Part shown: positions 30,103 to 41,875 of the stretch, in pieces
How the letters are laid out: every line of letters starts with the position of its first letter
Position numbering within the stretch: position 1 is the stretch's first letter
NCBI GenBank assembly: GCA_963575745.1
Contig: CAUYUJ010016471.1
Location: 430,504 to 494,503, forward strand
Reading direction: 5' to 3'
DNA: 64,000 bases
From: Prorocentrum cordatum
Lineage: Eukaryota > Sar > Dinophyceae > Prorocentrales > Prorocentraceae
Notes under the pieces: generated by a model
What the model was told of the DNA's origin: nothing
The model's database searches: none
Seen by the model: the letters and a program-made list of their open reading frames with translations, nothing else
Translations under genes and position numbers: made by a program

Positions 30103-30534
30103 CGACACCCACGCGTACATGATGTCCCAGGACACCAGGGGCCTCAGTCACTCCATCAACGAGGAGACGCTTCCTTACGCGATTCAGTCTACGGTGAACA
30201 ACACCTCAAGACCTGGCATCGCAGGAATACGGTGCATGGGCGCAGCCCCACGCCTGCCGATCAGGACTTCGCCTTGCGGAACTTACAGGCGAAGGTCCAT
30301 CAAGCTATCTATGAGGAGGGCAGCAAGCGGGCGCCGCCCGACAACGATGCGGGGCAACCTGCTGCAGTGAGCGACACTGCCGAGAAGTATGACATCTTGA
30401 CATCGAGCAGTGGTTCAGGGGCCCATGGCACGGGCGTCTGGACGCCACCATCGCTTGAAAATGAGCGACGGGGGCAGGCGCGTGCCACGGCCTTTCGCGC
30501 TTGCCCAGACATGCCGCGCACTGAGGTATACTGA
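29927..30534 (+). pseudogene. Linker after the protease (two overlapping frames)
   Basis: The frame from 29927 to 30370 contains AGQPA (30059) and AGAPA (30083). The frame from 30232 to 30534 contains AGQPA (30349). Each frame owns its hairpin unit, so the coding line shifts between 30100 and 30340. No domain recognised. Confidence 0.45.
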
Positions 30535-30671
30535 GGAGCTGTCTTCAGGCTCGGGGACACCAGCATGCTTTTCCCAGGCGGCTGCTGTGCGCGCCAGGGG
30601 CGGCGGCGGACCCGGCTGCGCGGCTGCCGAAGAACAATAACGCTCATCTCATCATTGTCACTCTCGCGCCC

Positions 30672-31724
30672 TTGTCATTGAAGATATACGAGCAGCTTGC
30701 GCGGAAGTCCGAGCTCGAGGATACATGTGTGATTGTATTACACGAGGAGGTTATGACCTCTACTGGTACACAGTACTTGGGTGGCTCACTACCAGGGGAT
30801 TACCAACTACTGTTGGCGGCAACGCCCGCTGACTGCCATGCGCGATTGTCTGGGAAGCGGGCGGGGCCACATTGCCAGCGCATCCAAAATCTTATGACCA
30901 AATCTCAGGCTCTACGTATGTCTATTGTCCTTGTGGGACCTCCAGGACACTTCTGGAAATTAGGTCCTATACGCGATACTATTGAGGACTTATGCTCGCA
31001 GGTCCTTCATATGCGGTGTGGCCACTTCTGTCTGAAGTAGGACTGTTCAATTCGTTTACCGAGCGGTTCGTCCCTGCAGGTGGCAACCACCTACACGCGC
31101 ATCCCGACCAATCTGTGGAAATGCGCATGCCAAACAGCAGGGCCTGCAGGGAAACCCGCGCAACACGCAGAACACGAGTTAGATCGGTACTGCCAAAGCT
31201 CCCTGAGGGCGGAATGGCGAAACAAAACACTTGCCATCAAGACTGCAAGGCTAATTGATGAAATAGATTTTCGTGAAGCAAAGAGAAATCATACAAGTGC
31301 TGCACACCTCACCGTACACGCACGAGTGGACACAGGAGCTCGGACTTACGTCCAGTCTCCTAAGAATGGCCCTCAATGGGATCATGTGGCACGCTGGGTG
31401 ACGCTGATCCTCGGCGACAGTATTTTAATACAGGACATTCAGGTTCAAAATCAACCGATCGGGTACAATGTACCACTACCAAATGGTGCGACGAACATCC
31501 GTACTCGATTGCACTGGGAGTTTCCGGCGCCAATCGTACTTGGAAGCGAGGGACAGCGACCAAACCCAAGGCGGGTTACGACCGTCGATGACGATCGTCT
31601 CCCCCCCCCTTCGATTGAGCGCGGCCGCGCGCTACCCCCTATTTCCGAATTTCCGACACTTACTTCACCCGATACTGAACAACAACAGACAGCACTACCA
31701 ACTGATGCCTGGATGAAGCAAAAC
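30672..31724 (+). pseudogene. Copia segment upstream of the nested insertion
   Basis: Frame 30672-31040 (LKIYEQLARKSELEDTCVIV, SIVLVGPPGHFWKLGPIRDT) and frame 31080-31724 (YTRIPTNLWKCACQTAGPAG with a hairpin unit at 31146, LSSLRAEWRNKTLAIKTARL) resemble a segment of unknown function that I associate with dinoflagellate copia polyproteins ahead of the integrase. The protein reads into the CCT microsatellite only because of the insertion at about 31725. Confidence 0.45.
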
Positions 31725-31845
31725 GATTATAGCCGGAGTGAAGTATCCCCAAACAGGTTTTTTAAACCCACTGCGGTTTCCAAGGTCGATTGCGTGCCCG
31801 TCCAGTGCGGGCTGGCATGGCATGGTAAAACATGCCTCCTCCTTT

Positions 31846-31955
31846 TCCTCCTCCTCCTCCTCCTGCTCCCCCTCCTGCTCCTCCTCCTCCTCCTCCTCCT
31901 CCTCCTCCTCCTCCTCCTCCTCCTCCTCCTCCTCCTCCTCCACCTCCTCTTCATC
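31846..31955. repeat. CCT microsatellite 1
   Basis: Nearly pure (CCT)n, first of three; the others are at about 34613-34705 and 38440-38610. Confidence 0.95.
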
Positions 31956-32256
31956 CCGAACGGCATCTCGGAGCCCAGAGTTGCGAGGATGTCTCCAGCG
32001 TAACGGGCTGGACCACCTCGCGCGCGGCATATCGGACCCCAGAGTTGCGACGATGTCTCGGGCGACACGTGCTGCAAGGAAGTCTCAGGCGAAACGGGCC
32101 GGACCACCACGAGCGCGGCGTCTCAGAGCTCCGAGTTGCGGGGGCCTCTTGTGGCCTCCTGGACCCCACCTGGGGCTTCCTGAAGCCTCTTGGGGCTCCC
32201 AGGGGGGGATATCTAACATGTGGCCGTCGGGGCCTCCCAAAATGAGGGGGGGGGCC

Positions 32257-32317
32257 ACAAGAGCAGGAAGACTCAACGAATCGGCACCGGGTGTGTATTA
32301 ACTTGACGTGCTGATAG
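32257..32317. repeat. Conserved ~62-bp block, copy 1 of 6
   Basis: Starts ACAAGAGCAGGAA, contains CAACGAATCG and GTGTATTAAC, ends CTGATAG. Other copies: 35072-35134, 35773-35835, 36440-36502, 37049-37111, 39053-39115. It is always preceded by a GGCC(C/T)CCCAAAA and G-run segment and followed by GGGGGC(C/T)TCCTGGGG. Confidence 0.9.
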
Positions 32318-32939
32318 GGAGCTTCCTGGGGCCTCCTGGGAGCCTCCTGGGAATCTCCTGCGGACCCCTGGGGCCTGTCCTGGGCGTCTTGCGGCCTCCT
32401 GAAGCTCTCTGGGGCCTCCTGGGGCTCCCAGGGGGGATGTGTAACATGTGGTTTTCTGGGCCCCCAGGCTGGACCACCTCTTGCGCGGCATCTGGGAGCT
32501 CAGTCAGAATTGCCAGAATGTCTCAAGCGAAACGGGCCGGACCACCTTGCGCATGGCATCTCAGAGCTCAGAGTTGCGAGGATGTCTCAGGCGCAACGGG
32601 CCGGACCACCCCGCGCAGGGCATCTCGGAGCCCAGAGTTGCGAGGATGTCTCCAGCGTAACGGGCTGGACCACCTCGCGCGCGGCATATCGGACTCCAGA
32701 GTTGCGACGATGTCTCTTGCGAAACGTGCTGCGAGGAAGTCTCAGGCGAAACGGGCCGGACCACCACGAGCGCGGCGTCTCAGAGCTCCGAGTTGCAGGG
32801 CCTGTCCTGGGCGTCCTGCGGCCTCCTGGAGCTCTCTGGGGCCTCCTGGGGCTCCTAAGGTCCCAGGGGAGATATGTAAGAGATGGTCTTCTGGGCCCCC
32901 AGGCTGGACCACCTCTTGCGCGGCATCTGGGAGCTCAGA

Positions 32940-33545
32940 GTTAGGAGAATGTCTTGTGCGAAACGGGCCGGACCACCTTGCGCACGGCATCTCAGAGCTC
33001 AGAAATGCGAGGATGTCTCAGGCGAGACGGGCCGGACCACCTCGCGCAGGGCATCTCAGCTCAGAGTTGCGAGGATGTCTCAGTCGAAACGGGCCGGACC
33101 ACCTCTTGCGCTGCACCTCGGGGCCCAGAGTTGCGAGGATGTCTCAGGCGAAACGGGCCGGACCACCTCGCAAGCGGCATCTCGGAGCCCAGAGTTGCGA
33201 GGATGTCTCAGGCGCAACGGGCCGGACCACCTCTCGCACGGCATCTCGGGGCTCAGAGTTTCGAGGATGTCTCAGGCGAAACGGGCCGAACCACCTCGCA
33301 ATCGTCATCTCGGAGCCTGGAGTTGCGAGGATGTCTTAGGCGAAACGGGCCGGACCACCTCTCGCACGGCACCTCGGAGCTCAGAGTTTCGAGGATGTCT
33401 CAAGCGAAACGGCCCGGACCACCTCTCGCGCGGCGTCCCGGAGCGTAACTTTTCGAGGGTGTCTCAGGCGAAACGGCCACCCCGGCCAACTCAGAAACGA
33501 GAGTTGTGAGGATGGCTCAAGCGAAACGGCCCGGACCATCAGATT
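32940..33545. repeat. 64-bp tandem array
   Basis: About nine consecutive units. Measured spacing between successive GAGGATGTCT starts at 33135, 33199 and 33263 is exactly 64 bp. Because 64 is not a multiple of three, all three frames translate into the same rotating peptides. Confidence 0.93.
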
Positions 33546-33654
33546 TTTTTGAGGATGTCTCTGCTCCCCTTTCCCTCGGCCAGAGTTAGCTTCTATCACA
33601 ACAGCACCACGTTCAGCAAGCTGTTTGGGGAACAAACATCTGGACGTCGGATGT

Positions 33655-34250
33655 CTGGGGATGGCGGAAGGCAAGGCGCGCATGGCCGATGTTGAGGCGG
33701 CAAAATGACGGAGACGGCGACGGGGAGGCGGAGGCAGAGGCACAGCAGCGAAAGGCGAGAGGCGTGAGGAGGAAGGAGGGAAGGGGAGGCAGGCGGGAGG
33801 CAAGGGGAGGGAGGTGGGGGGAATGAGAGAGGTTTCATGCAGAACGGGGCACACCATCTCGTGCGCAGCATCTCGAAGAACCCTGACGAAGAACCAGTCC
33901 CGGGGACGAGATCGAGAGGTCCGCGGGCGCACGTCTCGAAACAAAAATCGTGACGTCGGATGTCTGCGGAGGGCGGAAGGCAGGGCGCGCATGGCGGCAT
34001 CTCGGAGCTTCGCATTGTGAGGATGGCTCGGGAGAAACGGGCTGGACCACCTCGCGTGCGGCATCTCGGAGCTCAGTATTGGAAGGATGCCCCAAGCGAA
34101 ACGGGCCGTTCTACCTCTCGCTTCCCGTTGAGCCCTCTCATGCAACTCCATTCCTCATCCCTCCTCCTCCTCCTGCCTGCTCCCTCCTCCTCCTGCCTGC
34201 TCCCTCCTCCTCCTCCTCCTCCTCCAACTCCTCCTCCGGCACGTTTTGAG
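33655..34250. other. Unique-looking spacer in the nested block
   Basis: G/A-rich sequence with GGCGGAGGCAGAGGC words and a repeat of ACGTCGGATGTCTG (about 33646 and 33951), then CTCCTCCTCCTGCC tracts. 38010-38190 is a second copy of the first part. Confidence 0.55.
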
Positions 34251-34502
34251 ACGTCGCTAAAATGAGTATAAAAATCCTGTTTGGGGAACCCTGTCTCGAA
34301 GCCCAGAGTTGCGAGGATGTCCCAGGTCGCACCTGGTCGACGAGTAAGCTGTCGGGTCGGCACTGTGAGAGGCTCCACCGCCATGCTGTGAACTCAGAAG
34401 CAGCTTTAAGAGGAAGCGGGGGAGGGCGCGGAAGCGGGGGGGCATGTCGTTATGGTTCCCCCGGGGATGATACCGAGAGGTACGCGGGCGCACGTCTCAA
34501 AA

Positions 34503-34900
34503 GATTATAGCCGGAGTGCAGTATCCCCAAACAGGTTTTTAGACCCACTGCGGTTTCCAAGGTCGATTGCGTGCCCGTCCAGTGCGGGCTGGCATGGCAT
34601 GTTAAAACATGCCTCCTCCTCCTCCTCCTCCTCCTCCTCCTCCTCCTCCTGCTCCTCTTCCTGCTCCTCCTCCTCCTCCTCCTCCTCCTCCTCCTCCTCC
34701 ACCTCCTCTTCATCCCGAACGGCATCTCGGAGCCCAGAGTTGCGAGGATGTCTCCAGCGTAACGGGCTGGACCACCTCGCGCGCGGCATTTCGGACCCCA
34801 GAGTTGCGACGATGTCTCGGGCGACACGTGCTGCGAGGAAGTCTCAGGCGAAACGGGCCGGACCACCTCGAGCGCGGCGTCTCAGAGCTCCGAGTTGCCG
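34503..34900. repeat. Large duplication of the left end of the nested block
   Basis: GATTATAGCCGGAGTG through the (CCT)n tract and two 64-bp-like units repeats 31725-32135 with small differences; offset about 2778 bp at the left end. Confidence 0.9.
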
Positions 34901-34999
34901 GGGCCCTCTGGGGCCTCCTGGGAACTCTTGGTGACCTCCTAGGGCTTTCTCCTGGGCCTCCTGTGGCCTCCTGGACCCCACCTGGGGCTTCCTGAAGCC

Positions 35000-37115
35000 T
35001 CTTGGGGCTCCCAGGGGGATATCTAACATGTGGCCGTCGGGGCCCCCCAAAAAGGGGGGGTGGGGTGGGCCACAAGAGCAGGAAAAATCAACGAATCGAC
35101 ACCGGATGTGTATTAACTGGACACGTTCTGATAGTGTGCCTCCTGGGGCCTCCTGGGAGCCTCCTGGGAATATCCTGCGGACCCCCGGGGCCTGTCCTGG
35201 GCGTCCTGCGGCCTCCTGAAGCTCTCTGGGGCCTCCTGGGGCTTCCAGGGTCCCAGGGAGGATATGTAACATGTGGTCTTCTGGACCCCCAGGCTGGACC
35301 ACCTCTTGCGCAGCGTCTGAGAGCTCAGAGTTGCGAGAATGTCTTGTGCGAAACGGGCCGGACCACCTTGCGCACGGCATCTCAGAGCTCAGAGTTGCGA
35401 GGATGTCTCAGGCGAGATGGGCCGGACCACCTCGCGCAGGGCATCTCGGAGCCCAGAGTTGCGCACGGCATCTCAGAGCTCAGAGTTGCAAGGATGTCTC
35501 AGGCGAGACGGGCCGGTGTCTCGGGCGAAACGTGTTGCGAGGAAGTCTCAGGCGAAAAGGGCCGGACAACCTCGAGCGCGGCGTCTCAGACTTCCGAGTT
35601 GCGGGGGCCTCCTGGGGCCTCCTGGCGCCTCCTGGGGACCTCCTGGGGCTTCCTCCTGGGCCTCCTGTGGCCTCCTGAACTCCACCTGGGGCTTCCTGAA
35701 GCCTCTTGGGGCTCCCAGGGGAGGATATCTAACATGTGGGCCGTCGGGGCCCCCCAAAATGGGGAGGGGGCCACAAGAGCAGGAAAAATCAACGAATCGA
35801 CACCGGATGTGTATTAACTGGACACGTTCTGATAGGGGGCCTCCTGGGAGCCTCTTGGGAATCTCCTGCGGACCCCTGGGGCCTGTCCTGGGCGTCCTGC
35901 GGCCTCCTGGAGCTCTCTTGGGCCTCCTGGGGCTCCCAGGGTCCCAGGGGGGATAGGTAACATGTGGTCTTCTGGGCCCCCAGGCTGGACCACCTCTTGC
36001 GCAGCATCTGAGAGCTCAGAGTTGCGAGAATGTCTTGTGCGAAACGGGCCGGACCACCTTGCGCACGGCATCTCAGAGCTCAGAGTTGCGAGGATGTCTC
36101 AGGCGAGATGGGCCGGACCACCTCGCGCAGGGCATCTCGGAGCCCAGAGTTGCGAGGATGTCTCCAACGTGACGGGCTGGACCACCTCGCGCGCGGCATC
36201 TCGGACCCCAGAGTTGCGACGATGTCTCGGGCGAAACGTGCTGCGAGGAAGTCTCAGGCGAAACGGGCCGGACCACCTCGAGCGCGGCGTCTCAGAGCTC
36301 CGAGTTGTTGGGGCCTCCTGGGGCCTCCTGGTGACCTCCTGGTGCTTCCTCCTGAGCCTCCTGTGGCCTCCTGGACCCCACCTGGGGCTTCCTGAAGTAA
36401 CATGTGGCCGTCGGGGCCCCCCAAAATGGGGAGGGGGCCACAAGAGCAGGAAAAATCAACGAATCGACACCGGATGTGCATTAACTGGACACGTTCTGAT
36501 AGGGGGCTTCCTGGGGCCTCCTGGGAGCCTCCTGGGAATCTCCTGCGGACCCCTGGGGCCTGTCCTGGGCGTCCTGCGGCTTCCTGAAGCTCTCTGGGGC
36601 CTCCTGGGGCTCCCAGGGTCCCAGGGAGAACATGTAACATGTGGTCTTCTGGGCCCCCAGGCTGGACCACCTCTTGCGCGGCATCTGGGAGCTCCAAATT
36701 GCGAGAATGTCTTGTGCGAAACGGGCCAGACCAACTTGCGCACGGCATCTCAGAGCTCAGAGTTGCAAGGATGTCTCAGGCGAGACGGGCCGGTGTCTCG
36801 GGCGAAACGTGTTGCGAGGAAGTCTCAGGCGAAACGGGCCGGACCACCTCGAGCGCGGCGTCTCAGAGCTCCGAGTTGCGGGGGCCTCCTGGGGCCTCCT
36901 GGCGCCTTCTGGGGACCTCCTGGGGCTTCCTCCTGGGCCTCCTGTGGCCTCCTGAACTCCACCTGGGGCTTCCTGAAGCCTCTTGGGGCTCCCAGGGGAG
37001 GATATCTAACATGTGGGCCGTCGGGGCCTCCCAAAATGGGAGGGGGCCACAAGAGCAGGAAAAATCAACGAATCGACACCGGATGTGTATTAACTGGACA
37101 CGTTCTGATAGGGGG
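35000..37115. repeat. Higher-order tandem modules of about 0.6-0.7 kb
   Basis: Four modules, each with a conserved 62-bp block, a GGGCCTCCTGGGG minisatellite, a GATATGTAACATGTGG junction and two to four 64-bp units. Block starts at 35072, 35773, 36440 and 37049 give spacings of 701, 667 and 609 bp. Confidence 0.88.
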
Positions 37116-39803
37116 CCTCCTGGGGCCTCCTGGGAGCCTCCTGGGAATCTCCTGCGGACCCTGGGGCCTGTCCTGGGCGTCCTGCGGCCTCCTGGAGCTC
37201 TCTTGGGCCTCCTGGGGCTCCCAGGGTCCCAGGGAGGATATGTAACATTTGGTTTTCTGGGCCCCCAGGCTGGACCACCTCTTGCGCGGCGTCTTGGAGC
37301 TCAGAGTTGCGAGAATGTCTTGTGCGAAACAGGCCGGACCACCTTGCGCACGGCATCTCAGAGCTCAGAGTTGCGAGGATGTCTCAGGCGAGATGGGCCG
37401 GACCACCTCGCGCAGGGCATCTCAGACCTCAGAAGTTCGAGGATGTCTCAGGCGGGCTCCCAGGGTCCCAGGGAGGATATGTAACATGTGATCTTCTGGG
37501 CCCCCAGGCTGGACCACCTCTTGCGCGGCATCTGGGAGCTCAGAGTTGCGAGAATGTCTTGTGCGAAACAGGCCGGACCACCTTGCGCACGGCATCTCAG
37601 AGCTCAGAGTTGCGAGGATGTCTCAGGCGAGATGGGCCGGACCACCTCGCGCAGGGCATCTCAGAGCTCAGAGTTTCGAGGATGTCTCAGGCGAAACGGG
37701 CCAGACCACCTCTCGCGCGGCACCTCGGGGCTCAGAGTTTCGAGGATGTCTCAAGCGAAACGGGCCGGACCACCTCTTGCGCGGTGTCCCGGAGCGCAAT
37801 TTTTCGAGGATGTCTCAGGCGAAACGGCCAATCCCGGCCACTTCAGAAACGAGAGTTGTGAGGATGTCTGAAGCGAAACGGCCCGGAGCATCAATTTTTG
37901 TGAGGATGTCTCTGCTCCGACTTCCTCGGCCAGAGTTAGCTTCTATCACAACAGCACCCCGTTCCGCAAGCTGTTTGGTGAAAAAATCGTGACGTCGGAT
38001 GTCTGGGGAGGGCGGAAGGCCGTGCGCACATGACGGATGCTGAGGCGGCAGAAACGACGACGGCGGGGACGGGGAGGCGGAGGCAAAGGCGCAGCAGCGG
38101 GAGGCGGGGGGCGGGAGGAGGGAGGAGGGAAGAGGAGCCAGGCGGGAAGTGGGAAGAGGGAGGCGGGAGAAGGAATGAGAGAGGTTGTGATTGGAGCCCC
38201 TGTGCTACGAAACGTCTCAGGCAGAACGGGCCAGACCATCTCGCGCGCAACATCTTCGAGCCTTGCATTGCGAGGATGGCTCAATCGAAACGGGCCGGAC
38301 CACCTCGCGAGCGACATCTTGGAGCTCAGTATTGGAAGGATGTCTCAAAAGAAACGGGCCGGACAATCTCTCGCACACGTTCTGACAAGTCCACGTCGCA
38401 CTCGCTTCCCGTTAGGTCCTCTCCTACAACTCCTTTCCTTCTCCCTCCTCCTCCTCGTCCTCCTCGTCCTCCTCCTTCTCCTCCTCTTCCTCCTCCTCCT
38501 CCTCCCCCTCCTCCTGCCTGCTCCCTCATGCACATCATCCGCCTCCTCCTTCTCCCTTCCATCTCCTTCTCCTCCTCCTCCTCCTCCTCCTCCTCCTCCT
38601 CCACCTCCACTTCATCCCGAACGGCATCTCGGAGCCCAGAGTTGCGAGGATGTCTCCAGCGTAACGGGCTGGACCACCTCGCGCGCGGCATCTCGGACCC
38701 CAGAGTTGCGACGATGTCTCGGGCGAAACGTGCTGCGAGGAAGTCTCAGGCGAAACGGGCCGGACCACCTCGAGCGCGACGTCTCAGAGCTCCGAGTTGC
38801 GGGTGCCTCCGGGGGCCTCCTGGTGACCTCCTGGGGCTTCCTCCTGGGACTCCTGTGGCCTCCTGAACTCCACCTGGGGTTTCCTGAAGCCCCTTGGGGC
38901 TCCCAGGGGGGATATCTAACGTGTGGCCGCTTGGGCCCCTCAAAATGGAGCCTCCTGGACCTCACCTGGGTCTTCCTGAAGCCTCTTGGGGCTCCCAGGG
39001 GGGATATCTAACATGTGGCCGTCGGGGCCTCCCAAAATGAGGGGGGGGGGCCACAAGAGCAGGAAGACCCAACGAATCGGCACCGGGTGTGTATTAACTT
39101 GACACGTTCTGATAGGGGGCCTCCTGGGGCCCCCTGGGAGCCTCCTGGGAATCTCCTGCGGACCCCTGGGGCCTGTCCTGGGCGTCCTGCGGCCTCCTGG
39201 AGCTCTCTGGGGCCTCCTGGAGCTCCCAGGGTCCCAGGGAGGAGATGTAACATGTGGTCTTCTGGGCCCCCAGGCTGGACCACCTCTTGCGCGGCATCTG
39301 GGAGCTCAGAGTTGCGAGAATGTCTTGTGCGAAACAAGCCGGACCACCTTGCGGACGGCATCTCAGAGCTCAGAGTTGCGAGGATGTCTCAGGCGAGACG
39401 GGCCGAACCATCTCGCGCAGGGCATCTCAAAGCTCAGAAGTTCGAGGGTGTCTCATGCGAAACGGGCCGGACCACCTCTCGCGCGGCATCTCAGAGCTCA
39501 GAGTTGCGAGGATGTCTCAGGCGAAACGGGCCGGACCACCTCGCGCAACGCATCTCAGAGCTCAGAGTTTCGAGGATGTCTCAGGCGAAACGGCCCGGAC
39601 CACCTCTCGCACGGCACCTCGGGGCTCAGAGTTTCGAGGATGTCTCAAGCGAAACGGCCCGGACCACCTCTCGCGCGGCGTCCCGGAACGCAACTTCCCG
39701 AGGATGTCTCAGGCGAAACGGCCAATCCCGGCCAATTCAGAAACGAGAGTTGTGAGGATGTCTCAAGCGAAACGGCCCAGACCATCAAATTTGTGTGAGG
39801 ATG

Positions 39804-39878
39804 TCTCTGCTCCGACTTCCTTCGGCCGGAGTTAGCTTTTATCACAACAGCACCCCGTTCAGCAAACTGTTTAGGGAA
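39804..39878. repeat. Right boundary segment of the nested block
   Basis: GTTAGCTT(C/T)TATCACAAC and CGTTC(A/C)GCAA(A/G)CTGTTT also occur at about 33585 and 37934, so this segment belongs to the block. The copia coding sequence resumes after it. Confidence 0.65.
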
Positions 39879-40602
39879 AAAGCAGAAAGTTGACGAAGAA
39901 GCCGACATCAGACCACGCAAGATACCCAAGGTAGTCGAAGACGGCAACGACGACTGCGGTGAGGACCTGAAGGGCCTCGAGTGTGGTGCCTACTACACCG
40001 ACATTCCCATAGACACCGACAGCGACGACGATGAGGAAACCTTCATCACACTACCAGCGGGGTTACCTGCGGATGCACATGCTGATGTGGTTTCCATAAT
40101 CCGAACTTTGTGTTACGGACGACATAACAAGGTAGACGCGCTGGAATTATGTGTGAGTAATGGGGGAATGTCGCAATTAGCCTTCAGCCGAGGTTTATCC
40201 TCAGGGGGAAACCTCGACAAACGTTCCTATGTTGACCTTAAAACCAAGGACGTCCAGGACGCAGTTATGCGCTACTTGGATGTGTACTTCGTCAACGTTA
40301 TATACTACAACCCCAACTGCAGAACAACTGGACGGTCGTCCTATTTCAATTCGAAGGTCAACTGCGACACGTGGCATGAACACCGCAAGGAAGACCTTCC
40401 ACACATCAAGTTCTGTGGAAGGGCTGCCGTGCGTCACAATGACCTCCAACGGTTGTACTTACGAGAACAACCAGTGGGTACTTGGGTGGATGAAATACCA
40501 CCATGGATTACATTGGCCAAACGCGAGGGCACTTGCAAAACTAACATGGACCAATATACCACAGGTCTACGCGAATCCCATGGGGTTACGCAAAGCTATT
40601 GA
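39879..40602 (+). pseudogene. Copia segment resuming after the insertion
   Basis: Frame 1 is open from about 39879 to a stop at 40602. An acidic stretch (DTDSDDDEETF) is followed by AGLPA from the hairpin unit at 40057 and then YFVNVIYYNPNCRTTGRSSY. From about 40440 the better-looking protein is in frame 2 (NNQWVLGWMKYHHGLHWPNA), so an indel lies near 40440-40480. Function unknown. Confidence 0.5.
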
Positions 40603-41875
40603 GATAATGGGCAACCGCCGTCTCTTGCTGACACCCTTCGAGAGAGAACGGTGCACGGGCCATCGTCAGCATGCCTCGGTTTGTGACGAGGAACTGGCCA
40701 GGGCAGCCCAATATACACCGAAGATGCAGTTCCTCTTCGTAGAAGCAGTGCAAATTGCACATGGCATGTTCCTAATGAATCGCGATCCCTTTCATGATAA
40801 TCCTCTTTCGTCTTCCGTTCCCGTCACGAACGTGCGAAGATGCGACCTGGATGGCCCAACTGTCCGTGGACGCCCCGACGGGTCGATCATGGGACCACCC
40901 TCAGGGGGGTGGAGATGTCCAGCATGTGCGGATAACGTCAACATGTATTCCCCTTTACACGACAGGAGCCCTAAATACTGTAGGTGGTACGATAAGGAGG
41001 ATTACTACTTGGAGTGCCCAAGCTGCAAGAGGAACTACGCTCAGGCTAAACATGGGCACTTGCGCGCGCCTGGCATTTGTAAATTTGCCAAACCGTGGAA
41101 GCTGCCTGACAACCGCGGACAGGAGCTTCCGGCCCCTGCCGAACTGGCAGCACCACCACCTGCGACGGCAGCAGCACCCGAGGCACGAGCCGCCCAGCAA
41201 ATTGCGCGGCTACGAGCCTCGAGGCCTGGTTCCAGAGCCGGGCCAACAGCAGGCGCCAGCAGCCGCGACATCACATTAGGCAGACATGCCGTTGAACCAG
41301 CTGCGGGGCAACCTGCTTCGAGTGGAGCTGGCAGCTCAGGCGATCACAGACGGCTACCACAATTAGTAGCCAGACGAGGTCGACAGCAAGAAGAGCATCC
41401 ACCTCCACCATCACCTGCGGTTGACCCTGCTGCTCGCCCGAGACTTCCAGACTGGTCAAGGTTAGTTGTGCAGGTTTATATGCAGAACCTACGCAGCCTT
41501 GGTCCAAGCGTGGTAACACGCGAGTTGCGAAAGCTGCCTTTGCGGTGGTTCCACGCCAAACAGCCTAAGATGAGGTTCGTCTTAATAACCAAGGCTGGTC
41601 TGGACAACGTCAGGCTGAACCTGATCAAGGGCGTCTGTGATACATGTCGGGTGTGCAGGGCTCGGGGCAAGCTAGGGCATGCCGTTATGCCGTCTACTGC
41701 GCTACCTGGCAAGTTCAGCGAAGAAGTCGACTGCGATCTGATGTCTTACAAACATGAACACAATAGATTTCATATAATTGATCGTTGCGTTCGATATGGC
41801 GCTGGAAGCGAGATACCAGATAAAAATATGACCAGCATCTTAGATGCGTATCATCAGTGCTGGATGCAATTCTGA
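40440..41875 (+). pseudogene. Zinc ribbon and integrase N-terminal half
   Basis: The frame-2 ORF (nominally 40229-41875). WRCPACADNVN at 40912 and YLECPSCKRNYAQAKHGH form a CxxC...CxxC zinc ribbon with following His residues. After an Ala/Pro/Arg linker with AGQPA (41303) come an integrase zinc-binding motif remnant (GVCDTCRVCRARGKLGHAV, about 41632) and the start of the rve core: FSEEVDCDLMSYKHEHNRFH. The first catalytic Asp candidate is in CDLM (about 41734). Then IIDRCVRYGAGSEIP and the helix SILDAYHQCWMQF before TGA 41873-41875. Integrase would join the cDNA ends to host DNA. Confidence 0.7.

Larger units (their letters stand above)
31725..39878. repeat. 8.2-kb nested repeat block inserted in the copia element
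   Basis: Not copia-like. Built from 64-bp units (GAGGATGTCTCAGGCGAAAC, GGGCCGGACC, GGCATCTCGGAG, AGAGTTGC), CCT microsatellites, GGGCCTCCTGGGG minisatellites and a conserved ~62-bp block present six times. Larger modules of about 0.6-0.7 kb are themselves tandemly repeated between 35.0 and 37.1 kb. Segment 31725-32135 is duplicated at 34503-34900 and in part at 38600-38800. Long frames here are repeat translations. Confidence 0.9.

Noticed and set aside
32308-33339. 343-residue and other long frames in the nested block
   Set aside because: 64-bp units translate to the same rotating peptides in all frames; no non-repeat domain.
32940-37890. CRISPR-like array
   Set aside because: 64-bp units are contiguous without unique spacers, in a eukaryotic-looking context, and there are no cas genes.
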